Shown: positions 40,965 through 50,275, counted from the first letter of the stretch. The stretch is DNA of 64,000 nucleotides from Vibrio breoganii (GCF_001677275.1 NZ_CP016177.1:2728001-2792000); one strand, 5' to 3'. The notes: generated by a model not told the origin, from the sequence alone. Numbers and translations are program-made.

Positions 40965-41819
40965 ATGCACAATGCAGGGATTCATAACAGTATTGGGGTG
41001 GGTTTACGTCATCCTCATCTCAACTTCTTTGAGCATAACCCTGGTCATGTGTCTTGGTTAGAGGTGCATAGTGAGAATTACTTCGAAATCAACTCCCCAG
41101 CACGACAGCAGCTTAGAAACATTCGTCAGCAGCATCAAATCTCTTGCCACGGCGTAGGACTTTCCCTTGGCTCAGTGGGAGAAATAGATAAATCCCATCT
41201 ACAATCTTTGGTAGATTTGATTGATGAGATCGAACCCTCACTGGTCTCGGACCACTTAAGCTGGAGTGAAAATGGCGGTGTGCATTTTAATGACCTGCTC
41301 CCTCTTCCCTATACAGAAGAAGCTCTAGAGGTGTTTGTTCGAAATGTACTTCAGGTACAAGATGCCATCAAGCGCCCGCTGTTAATCGAAAACCCAAGCA
41401 GTTATTTACGCTTCAATCATTCCACCATTTCAGAGTGGGACTTTCTAAACGAAGTACAACAACGCTCTGGATGCCAACTGCTACTCGACCTAAATAACAT
41501 CTATGTTTCTTCATTAAACCATGGCTTTGATGCGCTTCATTACCTGAATGCCATCAACCGACAAGCGGTTCAAGAGATTCATCTTGCTGGGTTTACCGTC
41601 AAAGAAATACAAAACTCAAAGATATGGATTGATACACACAGTACCAAGGTGTGTGATGAGGTGTGGGAACTATATCGTATATGGAGTCAATCCAACCCAA
41701 ACACTGCCACCCTAATAGAATGGGACATGGATATTCCGTCACCAGAGGTACTATTAGGTGAGGCCGAAAAAGCATCTGTGATTGCAAAGCAGTTTGCTGA
41801 TATGAGGGAAGCCTCATGA
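40965..41819 (+). CDS. DUF692 multinuclear non-haem iron enzyme (BufB-like)
   Basis: 284-residue TIM-barrel oxidative enzyme of the MNIO class that modifies Cys residues of the precursor. Visible metal-ligand regions are NPGHVSWLEVHSENYFE, CHGVGLSLGS, LVSDHLSWSE, LLIENPSSYL, LLLDLNNIY, EIHLAGF and TLIEWDMDIP. It overlaps bufC by four bases (ATGA) and lies 83 bases after bufA. Ribosome site CGGAGAG precedes the ATG. Activity is inferred from characterised members in Caulobacter and methanobactin systems. Confidence 0.88.
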   Translation: MHNAGIHNSIGVGLRHPHLNFFEHNPGHVSWLEVHSENYFEINSPARQQLRNIRQQHQISCHGVGLSLGSVGEIDKSHLQSLVDLIDEIEPSLVSDHLSWSENGGVHFNDLLPLPYTEEALEVFVRNVLQVQDAIKRPLLIENPSSYLRFNHSTISEWDFLNEVQQRSGCQLLLDLNNIYVSSLNHGFDALHYLNAINRQAVQEIHLAGFTVKEIQNSKIWIDTHSTKVCDEVWELYRIWSQSNPNTATLIEWDMDIPSPEVLLGEAEKASVIAKQFADMREAS

Positions 41820-42574
41820 TCAGCCTGTCTCAACTGCAGAGTAACTTTGCCCGCTCCTTAGTCTATCAAGGAGAGGTGTCTGACTGTCACATTCACAGCG
41901 ACCACTTCACTGATGAACAGCGCATTCAAATCTATCGAAACAATGTGGTGCATAGTTTTACTGATGTCCTGAAGGCCATGTATCCCTACACATTAGCTTT
42001 GGTGGGTGAAGAATGTTTTGAACAGATAGCACGATCCCACGTACTGAATACGCCCTCATTAAGCGGCAACGTATCCGATTATGGGCAAGGGTTTGAGCAA
42101 ACCCTATCGACATTTCCAAAAGTTATTGAGGCTGCCCCTTACATCACAGAGATCGCTAGGTTTGAAGCCTTAGCTGATGAACTTAAACTGACTCTTCACA
42201 ACGCAATAGAGAATGAGCACCAACCCCTTGCAGCGCTGAGCCAGTTGAGCGACCAACAGCAACAAAATATACGCTTAGTTTCTAAAGCCAGCGTCCGCAG
42301 CTTTGAATCAAATTATTCGATATTCGACCTTATCGAGGCCATTGACCAAAACACTTTCGATGAGTTGCAACTCAACCAACCACAATATGGTTACGTTCAA
42401 GCAACGCCCGATGGACACCTTCATTTCCATCAGCTCGAACACAATGACTTTTTGTTGTTGAGAGCGATCGAAAGCCAGCAACCGTTATCACAAATCAATG
42501 AACAGCAACTTCCTTCTATACCGTCATTGGTAGATCGAATGCTGATCGCCGGCTTTGCACAGCTAAGGAGTTGA
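41816..42574 (+). CDS. DUF2063 precursor-recognition partner (BufC-like)
   Basis: 252-residue protein with the DUF2063 N-terminal helical domain (LSQLQSNFARSLVYQGEV, then QRIQIYRNNVVHSFTDVLKAMYP). In described systems it binds the precursor and presents it to the DUF692 enzyme. It overlaps bufB by four bases and ends one base before doxX begins. No transmembrane segment. Confidence 0.86.
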   Translation: MISLSQLQSNFARSLVYQGEVSDCHIHSDHFTDEQRIQIYRNNVVHSFTDVLKAMYPYTLALVGEECFEQIARSHVLNTPSLSGNVSDYGQGFEQTLSTFPKVIEAAPYITEIARFEALADELKLTLHNAIENEHQPLAALSQLSDQQQQNIRLVSKASVRSFESNYSIFDLIEAIDQNTFDELQLNQPQYGYVQATPDGHLHFHQLEHNDFLLLRAIESQQPLSQINEQQLPSIPSLVDRMLIAGFAQLRS

Positions 42575-42575
42575 T

Positions 42576-43031
42576 ATGAACAGTACATTCCAATCCAAAT
42601 ACCGAGCTTATGAAGGGATCGTTGAGAACCTTCAAGGCCTAGCAGTACCTGCCCTTTTGCTTTTCTGTCGACTTTGGGTTGCTTGGGTTTTCTTTAATGC
42701 AGGACTGGTGAAGATAGGAACCTGGGACAGTACCCTCTTTTTATTCGAATACGAATATCAGGTGCCTATTCTTCCTTGGGAAATCGCGGCTTATGTAGGA
42801 ACCGCAACTGAACTTATCGTTCCTATTTTTATCGCGCTAGGCTTATTTACACGACCATTTGCAGCGATATTATTCATATTCAATATCATGGCCGTGGTGT
42901 CTTATCCCGTTCTGTGGGAAAAAGGATTTTATGATCATCAACTATGGGGTTTAATGATCTTAATTAACCTAATTTGGGGAGCAGGAATATTATCTGCCGA
43001 TCATATTCTGGCGAAGCGGTTCAAACAATAA
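42576..43031 (+). CDS. DoxX family membrane protein of the bufferin operon
   Basis: 151 residues with about four hydrophobic helices; DoxX signature LLFCRLWVAWVFFNAGLVKI and TELIVPIFIALGLFTRPFAAIL. It is the usual last gene of DUF2282-DUF692-DUF2063 operons and may provide redox or transport help; the role is unknown. Confidence 0.86.
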   Translation: MNSTFQSKYRAYEGIVENLQGLAVPALLLFCRLWVAWVFFNAGLVKIGTWDSTLFLFEYEYQVPILPWEIAAYVGTATELIVPIFIALGLFTRPFAAILFIFNIMAVVSYPVLWEKGFYDHQLWGLMILINLIWGAGILSADHILAKRFKQ

Positions 43032-43039
43032 TAATGATA

Positions 43040-43070
43040 ATAAGCTCCTGTATAGGAGCTTATTTATTCA
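43040..43070. terminator. Hairpin terminator between doxX and the H-NS-like gene
   Basis: Stem ATAAGCTCCT-GTAT-AGGAGCTTAT, A/T-rich on both sides, between convergent genes. The T-tract is imperfect. Confidence 0.65.
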
Positions 43071-43341
43071 TATATGCTTTTAAGTCTTCGATAGAGATAC
43101 CATCTTTTACGAGTTCTTGCGCGAGTAAGTCAACTTGCTCACCCTTTCGAGATTCAATGACTCTTTGAAACTGATAAACGATGTCTTTTAGAGTGTGCAA
43201 GGGTAATTGTTTTGCTGCACTTCTAATTCTTTCTTCACTTTGATTGCCTAGCTCCCTCAGTAATTTGCCATACATTACTTTTTCAGGAGACTCTTCCATC
43301 TGCTCCATTATACGAGCTAATTCATAAGTCGTTAATGCCAT
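43060..43341 (-). CDS. Small protein with an H-NS-like oligomerisation domain and no DNA-binding domain
   Basis: 93-residue protein I do not recognise by name. By eye its second half fits the H-NS dimerisation region: IRSAAKQLPLHTLKDIVYQF then QRVIESRK runs parallel to H-NS-type LRAYARELTIEQLEEALDKL and VVQERK, and it ends in LVKDGISIEDLKAYM beside H-NS-type MAADGIDLSDLV. The DNA-binding part of H-NS (the TGQGR-type loop) is absent. The N-terminal 36 residues are an extra helical stretch. It could act on H-NS/VicH by mixed oligomers, like truncated H-NST proteins. This is an inference from motif similarity, not a confirmed family call. It is single, convergent with doxX. Confidence 0.55.
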   Translation of the reverse strand: MALTTYELARIMEQMEESPEKVMYGKLLRELGNQSEERIRSAAKQLPLHTLKDIVYQFQRVIESRKGEQVDLLAQELVKDGISIEDLKAYMNK

Positions 43342-43564
43342 ATTATTTCACTTCAATAAGAACTTGTTGTGTTTTGAAGAAATCAAAACTCGCGGTGGGA
43401 CGGAAATATTGTCTGTATATAGAATATACTCTTTTTACCGTAACTAGAACAGTTTTCATTTGCGATATGCAACGTCATTTTCCGCACTCTGAAATTGCAC
43501 ACAGGCCTTAAAAAGAGTAGCTTAATCGCCATGCGCATAAAGGTAGTAACGAAAAGGAGAGATT

Positions 43565-45346
43565 ATGCCAGCTCAGATAAAAAGCCGTGTTGCAGATTTT
43601 CGCAACTGGTTAAGTACAAATGGATTAGACGCCTTCATTGTTCCTCATGAAGATGAATTTCTTGGTGAATACATTCCAGAGCATAATGAACGCTTACACT
43701 GGCTGACTGGCTTTACAGGATCAGCAGGAGCAGCAGTAATCTCAACTAACGATGCGGCTATTTTTGTCGATGGTCGTTATACCGTTCAAGTAACGAAACA
43801 AACCCCTGCTGATGTTTATTCATATCAACATCTTGTGCAAACTCCACCTGTAGCTTGGATTACTCAAAACCTCGAAAAAGGCAGCAAGGTGGGGATTGAC
43901 CCTAGAATGCACTCTGGTCGTTGGTTAGCTTCAACCAAGCAATCCCTTTCTGAAGACTACGAACTCGTGTACATCAATAGCAATCCAATCGATACATTAT
44001 GGAGTGATAGACCACAGGCTACGCTTTCTACATTGCGTCTAATGGAGAATGACTGGGTTGGTGTTGGTAGCCAGGAAAAGCGCACGTTAATTGCTAATGA
44101 GTTAACAGCACAAAAAGCGGATAGCGCCGTTCTTACTGCACTAGATTCAATTTGTTGGTTATTGAACATTCGCGGTAGCGACATATCTCGTTTACCTGTT
44201 GCCCTCTCTCACGCCATTGTTCATAGCAATAGTGAAGTAGAATTCTTTATTGATTCTGAACGTGTGCCAACTCAGTTTGATGAGCACGTTGGTTCGGGTG
44301 TTACGGTCTACTCTCCATCAGAACTTGAGACTCGCCTCACTGCCCTTAAGGGCCGCAAGGTAATACTTGATCCGGCAACCAGTAACGCATGGTTTGAGCT
44401 AGTGCTTAACCAAGTGGGTGCGGAAGTACTTCCAATAGCCGACCCTTGCCTAATTCCTAAAGCGGTTAAAAACAGTGTCGAAGCACAAGGAATGAAGAAC
44501 AGCCACGTTCGTGATGGCGTTGCCATGATTAAGTTTTTGTCTTGGTTCGACAAGCAAAACGATAAAGGCGAGTTTCTCAATGAAGCACAACTATCGGATA
44601 AGTTAGAAAGCTTCAGGAAAGAAGATGCTTCATTGGCGGATCTAAGCTTCGATACTATTTCAGCCGCCGCTCACAATGCAGCAATGTGCCATTACAATCA
44701 CAACAACGAGCCTACTCCAGGTGTTGTTTCTGACAACTCCATGTACTTGGTAGACTCTGGTGGTCAATATCCAGATGGAACGACAGACATTACTCGAACC
44801 ATCGCAATTGGCAACCCGACACAAGAAATGAAGAAACAATTCACTCTTGTATTAAAGGGACATATTGGCCTAGCTCAAGCTCGTTTCCCTAAGGGAACTA
44901 AAGGACATCAATTGGATATCCTTGCGCGTCAGCATTTATGGGCGAACGGATTTGATTACGACCATGGTACAGGTCATGGTGTGGGTCACTTCCTTAGTGT
45001 GCATGAAGGGCCACAACGTATCGCGAAGGTATACAATGATACGGCGTTAGAAGCAGGTATGGTTCTGTCTAATGAACCGGGTTACTACCGCACCGACGAG
45101 TTTGGTATTCGCATCGAAAACCTAGAGATTGTTGTTGAGGTTGAAACAGCCGGCGATTTCTCGGTGTTAGGCTTTGAATCCCTGACGCGCTGCCCTATCG
45201 ATACACGTAACATTGACCTCTCGCTCTTATCTGCACACGAAGTTGAGTGGCTAAACACGTACCATCAAAAGGTATGGAACGACCTTTCACCGCTTGTAGA
45301 TGGCGAAGTGAAACAGTGGCTTGAACAAGCAACGAGCGCCATTTAA
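43565..45346 (+). CDS. Xaa-Pro aminopeptidase (aminopeptidase P, M24B family)
   Basis: Removes the N-terminal residue before proline; a two-metal cytosolic peptidase of 593 residues, the long three-domain form. It has two creatinase-like N-terminal domains (FIVPHEDEFLGEYIPEHN, then IGIDPRMHSGRW-like segment) and a pita-bread catalytic domain with metal ligands in LVDSGGQYPDGTTDITRT (Asp pair), GTGHGVGHFLSVHEGP (His), NEPGYY and RIENLEI (Glu). A ribosome site AAAAGGAGAG precedes ATG 43565. It is single and ends in a strong terminator. The 220-base gap upstream shows no gene. Confidence 0.9.
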   Translation: MPAQIKSRVADFRNWLSTNGLDAFIVPHEDEFLGEYIPEHNERLHWLTGFTGSAGAAVISTNDAAIFVDGRYTVQVTKQTPADVYSYQHLVQTPPVAWITQNLEKGSKVGIDPRMHSGRWLASTKQSLSEDYELVYINSNPIDTLWSDRPQATLSTLRLMENDWVGVGSQEKRTLIANELTAQKADSAVLTALDSICWLLNIRGSDISRLPVALSHAIVHSNSEVEFFIDSERVPTQFDEHVGSGVTVYSPSELETRLTALKGRKVILDPATSNAWFELVLNQVGAEVLPIADPCLIPKAVKNSVEAQGMKNSHVRDGVAMIKFLSWFDKQNDKGEFLNEAQLSDKLESFRKEDASLADLSFDTISAAAHNAAMCHYNHNNEPTPGVVSDNSMYLVDSGGQYPDGTTDITRTIAIGNPTQEMKKQFTLVLKGHIGLAQARFPKGTKGHQLDILARQHLWANGFDYDHGTGHGVGHFLSVHEGPQRIAKVYNDTALEAGMVLSNEPGYYRTDEFGIRIENLEIVVEVETAGDFSVLGFESLTRCPIDTRNIDLSLLSAHEVEWLNTYHQKVWNDLSPLVDGEVKQWLEQATSAI

Positions 45347-45367
45347 TCTTCGTAGTCAGTTACGAAC

Positions 45368-45400
45368 AAAAAAACCAGTGGTTACGCCACTGGTTTTTTA
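45368..45400. terminator. Bidirectional terminator between the aminopeptidase and thiH
   Basis: Stem AAAACCAGTGG-TTACG-CCACTGGTTTT with an A-run and a T-run at the two ends, between convergent genes. Confidence 0.9.
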
Positions 45401-45435
45401 TTTTGGTTTCACGTGAAACATCTAGCTCGAAACGC

Positions 45436-46548
45436 TTAGCCCGAGTATATCGAAGTCCAATCTCTCCACACTGGTTCCAATCCTCTATTTCTGATCGCCA
45501 TTTCCACTTCTGCGGCTGAACGTTCATCTGAGATTTCAAACTGTTCCAGTTCTTCAGTATCGACCGCGTAGCCACCTGGCTGGGTTTTGGATGCCGCTGA
45601 AACTGTAGTTACACCTAATGGCAGAATGTTGTCTCTAAAGGTGGCTGACTCGCGTGTAGAAAGAGAAATATCAACGTGCTGATTAAAGAGGCGGTAGGCA
45701 CAAATAAGTTGCACCATCTGCTTATCATTCAATATTGATTTAGGTTGTACCCCTCCCTCGCAAGGTCTCAATCTAGGTAGAGAAATACTGTAGCGAGACT
45801 TCCAGTAGGTTCTTTCTAAGTATTCCAGGTGGGTAGCAACAAACAAACTATCAACACGCCAATTGTCCAAGCCGATAAGCGCACCTATGCCAATCTTATC
45901 AATCCCTGCTTTGGCTAATCTATCGGGTGTTTCCAGTCGATAGTAGAAGTCCGTTTTAGAGCCTTTAAGATGATGCTCTGCATACGTCGAAGGGTTATAG
46001 GTTTCTTGATAAACCATGACCGCATCTAGGCCAAGTGTCTTTAGTTCGGCATACTGTTCTTGATCCAGTGGCTGTACTTCCATCGCTAGATAATTGAAAT
46101 CCTTTTTGATCTCAGGAAGTACTTGTCGGAAATAATCCATACCGACTTTGCTCTGGTGTTCTCCCGTTACCAACAAAACACTGTCAAACTTCATTGCCTT
46201 AAGCGCATCGATCTCCAAACCAATCTCGTCCAGATCAAGCGTCTTACGCTTAATCTTATTCTTCATGGAGAAACCACAATAAGTGCAATCGTTTGAGCAA
46301 AGATTCGATAGGTACAAAGGAACGTATAGTCCGACGGTAGAACCGAAACGCTGTCTTGTTCTCTGGTAAGAAAGCTGTGCCATCGATTCTAAAAACGGTT
46401 CTGCGGCTGGTGAGATGAGCGCTTTAAAATCTTCTATATCGAGCCTAGGTTTCGCTAGCGCTTTTTCAACATCCATTGCTGTCTTAGACATAATGGATAG
46501 ATAGCTCTCACTCCAGTCAGTAGATTTAAAGACATCTACAAAACTCAT
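45436..46548 (-). CDS. thiH: 2-iminoacetate synthase (tyrosine lyase), radical SAM
   Basis: Splits tyrosine to make dehydroglycine for the thiazole ring of thiamine. The radical SAM cluster motif is [17 protein letters not shown] (CxxxCxxC). 370 residues, the usual length. It overlaps the end of thiG by four bases (ATGA) and is last in the thi operon. Use of ThiH in place of the glycine oxidase ThiO means the tyrosine-dependent route. Confidence 0.95.
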   Translation of the reverse strand: MSFVDVFKSTDWSESYLSIMSKTAMDVEKALAKPRLDIEDFKALISPAAEPFLESMAQLSYQRTRQRFGSTVGLYVPLYLSNLCSNDCTYCGFSMKNKIKRKTLDLDEIGLEIDALKAMKFDSVLLVTGEHQSKVGMDYFRQVLPEIKKDFNYLAMEVQPLDQEQYAELKTLGLDAVMVYQETYNPSTYAEHHLKGSKTDFYYRLETPDRLAKAGIDKIGIGALIGLDNWRVDSLFVATHLEYLERTYWKSRYSISLPRLRPCEGGVQPKSILNDKQMVQLICAYRLFNQHVDISLSTRESATFRDNILPLGVTTVSAASKTQPGGYAVDTEELEQFEISDERSAAEVEMAIRNRGLEPVWRDWTSIYSG

Positions 46549-47327
46549 AATTTGGCCTCATACTGAGAGTCTAGAAATGCGGTCATAGGGCTAGAAGCTA
46601 CCGCACTTAATTGCTGAGCACCTAAGCCTGCTACGTAAGCCATTCTACCCGCCTCAACCGCTAGCTTAAACGCTCGACTAATAGCAACCGGATCGCCCGC
46701 TGTAGCCATTGCGGTATTAACCAAAACGGCATCTGCGCCTAATTCCATCGCTTGTGCTGCATGAGACGGAGCGCCTATACCTGCATCGACGATAACAGGA
46801 ACGTTAGCTTGCTCAATGATGATTTTCAGGAAATCGATAGAAGCCAATCCTTTATTAGTACCGATTGGCGCCCCTAGCGGCATAACGGCAGCACAGCCCA
46901 CTTCCTCTAGGCGCTTACATAGAACTGGGTCAGCATGGCAATAAGGTAGAACGATAAAGCCATCCTTAACCAATTGTTCTGCAGCCTTCAATGTCTCGAT
47001 TGGATCTGGCATCAAGTACTTTGGATCAGGGTGAATCTCTAGCTTAAGCCAATTTGTTTGCAGGGCTTCTCTAGCGAGGTGAGCGGCAAAAATTGCATCC
47101 TCTGCATTCTTTGCACCGGAAGTATTGGGTAAAAGGTTAACGCCAAGGTCATTCAGTGGCTTCAAGATATCATCTTGTCGATCAAATACGTCAACACGCT
47201 TCAGTGCCATGGTCACTAACTCAGACTCAGAGGCTTCGATTGAAGATGCCATCAAGGTGTTATTAGCGTACTTACCAGTCCCGGTGAACAGTCTTGATTT
47301 AAATGTCTTATCTGCAATTTTAAGCAT
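46545..47327 (-). CDS. thiG: Thiazole synthase
   Basis: Joins deoxyxylulose phosphate, dehydroglycine and ThiS thiocarboxylate into thiazole phosphate; a TIM barrel of 260 residues. Motifs include [13 protein letters not shown] near the N-terminus, the catalytic Lys in NWLKLEI and the phosphate-binding [20 protein letters not shown]. Start MLKIADKTF at 47327 follows the thiS stop by two bases. The longer open frame upstream lies over thiS. Confidence 0.95.
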   Translation of the reverse strand: MLKIADKTFKSRLFTGTGKYANNTLMASSIEASESELVTMALKRVDVFDRQDDILKPLNDLGVNLLPNTSGAKNAEDAIFAAHLAREALQTNWLKLEIHPDPKYLMPDPIETLKAAEQLVKDGFIVLPYCHADPVLCKRLEEVGCAAVMPLGAPIGTNKGLASIDFLKIIIEQANVPVIVDAGIGAPSHAAQAMELGADAVLVNTAMATAGDPVAISRAFKLAVEAGRMAYVAGLGAQQLSAVASSPMTAFLDSQYEAKL

Positions 47328-47329
47328 TG

Positions 47330-47539
47330 TTAGCCTCCAGCTATCGCACGGAACACAGAGAGTGTGTCGCCTTTTTGTATTTGAATAGTGTTCCATTTTG
47401 ATTTTGGAATCACCTTGTTGTTCACCGCAATAGCACAGCCCTCAGAAGGAATGCCTTGCTTATCTAATACCTCTATAAGATTGGATTCCATACCAATATT
47501 GATTGGCTTATCGTTAATGGTTACGACTACTTCATTCAT
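47330..47539 (-). CDS. thiS: Sulfur carrier ThiS
   Basis: 69-residue ubiquitin-like sulfur carrier ending in GG (FRAIAGG), which ThiF adenylates and converts to the thiocarboxylate. Start MNEVVVTIN at 47539 overlaps the end of thiF. The longer frame upstream is inside thiF. Confidence 0.93.
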   Translation of the reverse strand: MNEVVVTINDKPINIGMESNLIEVLDKQGIPSEGCAIAVNNKVIPKSKWNTIQIQKGDTLSVFRAIAGG

Positions 47540-48293
47540 TGTTGTTTCCCTCGCTACATACCGCGCAACTTTCATCTTTCTCAATAGCAAATTTTTGGTA
47601 GCTCATCTCTCGTCCGTTAAACACCGTCAATTCGCCGGTATTCAGTGTTTCAGGCTCTATGATCGCTCTTATTGCGAGCATAGATTGAAGACTGCCTATC
47701 ATGTTTACACTCGGTCCCATGACACCGGTATCGCTGCATTTTGTGGCTTGATTGGACTTACTGAACGGATATAGGCAGTGATAACAAGCACTCTGATGTT
47801 GCCCATCAAAGTAAGCAACTTGGCCGTCCCAGCCTATCGCTGCACCGGACACTAATTGGGTTTGGTTAGAGATACAGGCCTTGTTGATGTCTTGTCTTGT
47901 TGGGAAGTTATCACTACAGTCGACAACGAGATCGACCATACTGACTTCGATGTTGAGTAAATCTAAAGACATTCGTCTGATTACACTACGAGTACTGATC
48001 GATGGATTGAGTCGTTGGATTTGTCCCGCAAGCGCTTTCGCTTTTGCTTGGCCAAGGTCTGATTCTCTGTAGCTTAGTTGACGATGCAGGTTACTTAGTT
48101 CAACACTATCATCATCACAAAGCACTAACTTACCTATACCTGCACCGGCCAGTTGCAACGCCACTGCACTGCCTAAACCACCACACCCAACGATAAGTAC
48201 CTTGGCATCGAGCAATAATCTCTGCCCATTCTCTCCCAACTCAGGCAGCATGATCTGACGTTGATAGCGCAAAAACTCCTGGTCAGACAGCAT
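47532..48293 (-). CDS. thiF: ThiS adenylyltransferase
   Basis: E1-like enzyme of 253 residues that adenylates the ThiS C-terminus. The ATP site is VLIVGCGGLGSAVALQLAGAG, DDDSVELSNLHRQ is the conserved acidic/Arg segment, and two CxxC pairs (CYHC and CAVC) make the structural zinc site. It overlaps thiE by eleven bases and thiS by eight. Confidence 0.94.
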   Translation of the reverse strand: MLSDQEFLRYQRQIMLPELGENGQRLLLDAKVLIVGCGGLGSAVALQLAGAGIGKLVLCDDDSVELSNLHRQLSYRESDLGQAKAKALAGQIQRLNPSISTRSVIRRMSLDLLNIEVSMVDLVVDCSDNFPTRQDINKACISNQTQLVSGAAIGWDGQVAYFDGQHQSACYHCLYPFSKSNQATKCSDTGVMGPSVNMIGSLQSMLAIRAIIEPETLNTGELTVFNGREMSYQKFAIEKDESCAVCSEGNNNE

Positions 48294-49467
48294 CAGAAGC
48301 CTCTTCTAATCGGATTGCTTTTTCATTGAGGTGTTCGAACAGTTGTTGGAATTGTGCAACAGCTTCATGCTTATCGTGCGCTTGTGTTACCGCCCTCACC
48401 ACGGCCACACTCGTTACACCTGACTCTATGACTAACGGAGCGCGCTCTAGGTTAATCCCGCCAATCGCTACGGAAGGCAGTATTTCACCTCTTTGTTCAC
48501 CGATAGAGGTGATCAGAGCCTGATATAAGTTAAGCTTAATTAGGCCTTGTGGAGAAGACGGCATATCTTTTGTGGTAGTAGGAAAGATGTGCCCTAGTGC
48601 CAAATACGAAGGCTTGTACTGCAACGCATTGATGATTTCATAATACCCATGCGTTGATATCCCTAAACCTGTGTCACTACTTAACAGACGGCTGTCAGCT
48701 AACTCTGCTAGGTCTTCTTGCCCTAAGTGAATGCAAGAAGCACCATGCTCTAACGCCAGCTCCCAGTAATCATTAATGACAACATCCACTCCGCGCTGTT
48801 TACCGATCTGAATTGCTCGCCTCACATCTTCAGATACCGTCTCATTAGACTGATCTTTAATTCTAAGTTGGAGAATGTTCACATCGCTTTGGGCAATTTC
48901 ATCGACAAGCTCAAGGCTATCAAGCACTGGATATAAGCCAAAGCATCGCGCCGATTTTCGAGCCGACACTTGTTGATGGGTTGTGGCTAATTGAGGAAAG
49001 AATTTGATGTGGTTCGGCCATGTTTCACATGAAACATGCAAGGCGCTTTTGGCAATAAGAGCAGCATCTTCAATAGTGAACTCTAAAGACAAAGCGGTGA
49101 GAATCCATGCTAAATAGTCGTCACAACTGGTCAGGTAATCTTCAGGTTTATATGTCCACTCAAAGGAGCTACCATCACTCAGAGTGATTGAGTCCTGCCC
49201 TTTAGCATGAAGAACTATCAGGGAAGCAAGCTTATTATTCTCTGAATCGACTATAGTTGCAGAAAACTGCTGTTCTACATTTGTCTCAACAACAAGCTTA
49301 AATGTTTGGTTAGGAGTGACTACAGCATAACTGTCTCCAGCAGAGATCGCAGTTATCACATTGCTAAAGCCAGCAGTAGTTGCCTTACTAGCGACAAGTG
49401 AGAACGCTTTATCAAAAGCAGGAGTTATCGTTGGAGATTGTATATAACTATTTAGCGGGGATTCCAT
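48283..49467 (-). CDS. thiE: Thiamine-phosphate synthase with a ~170-residue N-terminal extension
   Basis: Joins thiazole phosphate and HMP pyrophosphate. The catalytic barrel fills about residues 175-380: LYPVLDSLELVDEIAQ, ILQLRIKDQS, VVINDYWELALEHGASCIHLGQ, and ALGHIFPTTTK and SVAIGGI as conserved loops. E. coli ThiE is about 211 residues, so this 394-residue protein has a long extra N-terminal part. The end of that part (DYLAWILTALSLEFTIEDAA) faintly recalls the tail of HMP kinase ThiD, perhaps a degenerate fusion. AAGGATAGGG lies before the ATG. It is the first gene behind the TPP riboswitch, where thiC normally stands. Confidence 0.87.
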   Translation of the reverse strand: MESPLNSYIQSPTITPAFDKAFSLVASKATTAGFSNVITAISAGDSYAVVTPNQTFKLVVETNVEQQFSATIVDSENNKLASLIVLHAKGQDSITLSDGSSFEWTYKPEDYLTSCDDYLAWILTALSLEFTIEDAALIAKSALHVSCETWPNHIKFFPQLATTHQQVSARKSARCFGLYPVLDSLELVDEIAQSDVNILQLRIKDQSNETVSEDVRRAIQIGKQRGVDVVINDYWELALEHGASCIHLGQEDLAELADSRLLSSDTGLGISTHGYYEIINALQYKPSYLALGHIFPTTTKDMPSSPQGLIKLNLYQALITSIGEQRGEILPSVAIGGINLERAPLVIESGVTSVAVVRAVTQAHDKHEAVAQFQQLFEHLNEKAIRLEEASDAV

Positions 49468-49557
49468 CGCCCTATCCTTCTGTAAAAAACACAGCTTGTC
49501 GGATAGATTGATGGTACAAGTATTAGATAGAAACCCAATAGCTTTTCGAAGTGACCA

Positions 49558-49656
49558 CCTTGTTTCCTTCGCAGGTATTACCCTGTATCAGGTTCAACGA
49601 ATTCCGTATTCACGGTCTCAGCATCTTGTGATTAACACTTCAGCACTCCGACAAGC
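49558..49656 (-). ncRNA. TPP riboswitch of the thi operon
   Basis: On the minus strand the aptamer runs from CTTGTCGGAGTGCTG through CTGAGACCGTGAATACGG to the conserved GAACCTGATACAGG and TAATACCTGCGAAGG, closing with AACAAG. These are the THI-box pyrimidine- and pyrophosphate-sensing parts. It lies 91 bases upstream of the thiE start and would reduce expression when thiamine pyrophosphate is ample. The sequence between does not show an obvious terminator; translational control is more likely. Confidence 0.93.
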
Positions 49657-49699
49657 AGTTCCATTATATATAAACTACGAGAAGAACAAAGCAAACATG

Positions 49700-50083
49700 T
49701 TAGTTTTTGAAGACTAAATGGAATCCAATCATTGCAGCAGAGATACTGAACACCACATTAAGCACAATGTTCAATCCAGCCTTCCAGTAGTCCCCTTGTT
49801 GGAACATAAGGACATTATCCATAGAGAAGGTAGAAAAAGTCGTTAACGCACCTAAGAAGCCAAGGCCGATGATTTGACGCCAAGGGTCGACAGCAATCAC
49901 TTCATTTTCAAATAGGGCAATCAATGTTCCCATGATAAATGAACCTACAATATTGACCGTCAAGGTACCATACGGAAAACCACGCCCTAGCAATACAACA
50001 CACAGTTCAGAAATCAAATATCGCGAACAAGCACCAAAAGCACCACCAATTGCGATAAATCCAAGGGTTGCAAGCTGTCCCAT
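49700..50083 (-). CDS. crcB: Fluoride channel CrcB/Fluc
   Basis: Small membrane protein of 127 residues with four helices that exports fluoride as a dual-topology dimer. Signature: GGAFGACSRYLIS, FPYGTLTVNIVGSFIMG and GFLGALTTFSTFSMD. It ends about 45 bases from the riboswitch. The gap to tRNA-Ser (50084-50275) has no gene and no fluoride riboswitch that I can see. Confidence 0.93.
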   Translation of the reverse strand: MGQLATLGFIAIGGAFGACSRYLISELCVVLLGRGFPYGTLTVNIVGSFIMGTLIALFENEVIAVDPWRQIIGLGFLGALTTFSTFSMDNVLMFQQGDYWKAGLNIVLNVVFSISAAMIGFHLVFKN

Positions 50084-50275
50084 TCCCTAGTTCTCCTTCG
50101 TAAAATACGATTACATTTAAAAAGTTACACCTGTCACTTATAGGTGCTTTTATGTGATATAGATCGATAGCATAGCAAACATATGCATCGCATATCGTGC
50201 AAAAGTTTAGATTGCATAAAATAACGACAAAAGACTGGGGAGTTTATAAAAGAGGATTTGAAATACTACAGATAC

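Noticed and set aside
40621..43031. Bufferin operon as an entirely new system
   Set aside because: The gene families DUF2282, DUF692, DUF2063 and DoxX are already known together; only details of this copy are new.
50084..50275. Fluoride riboswitch expected before crcB
   Set aside because: The crcB-motif consensus is not seen in the upstream sequence.
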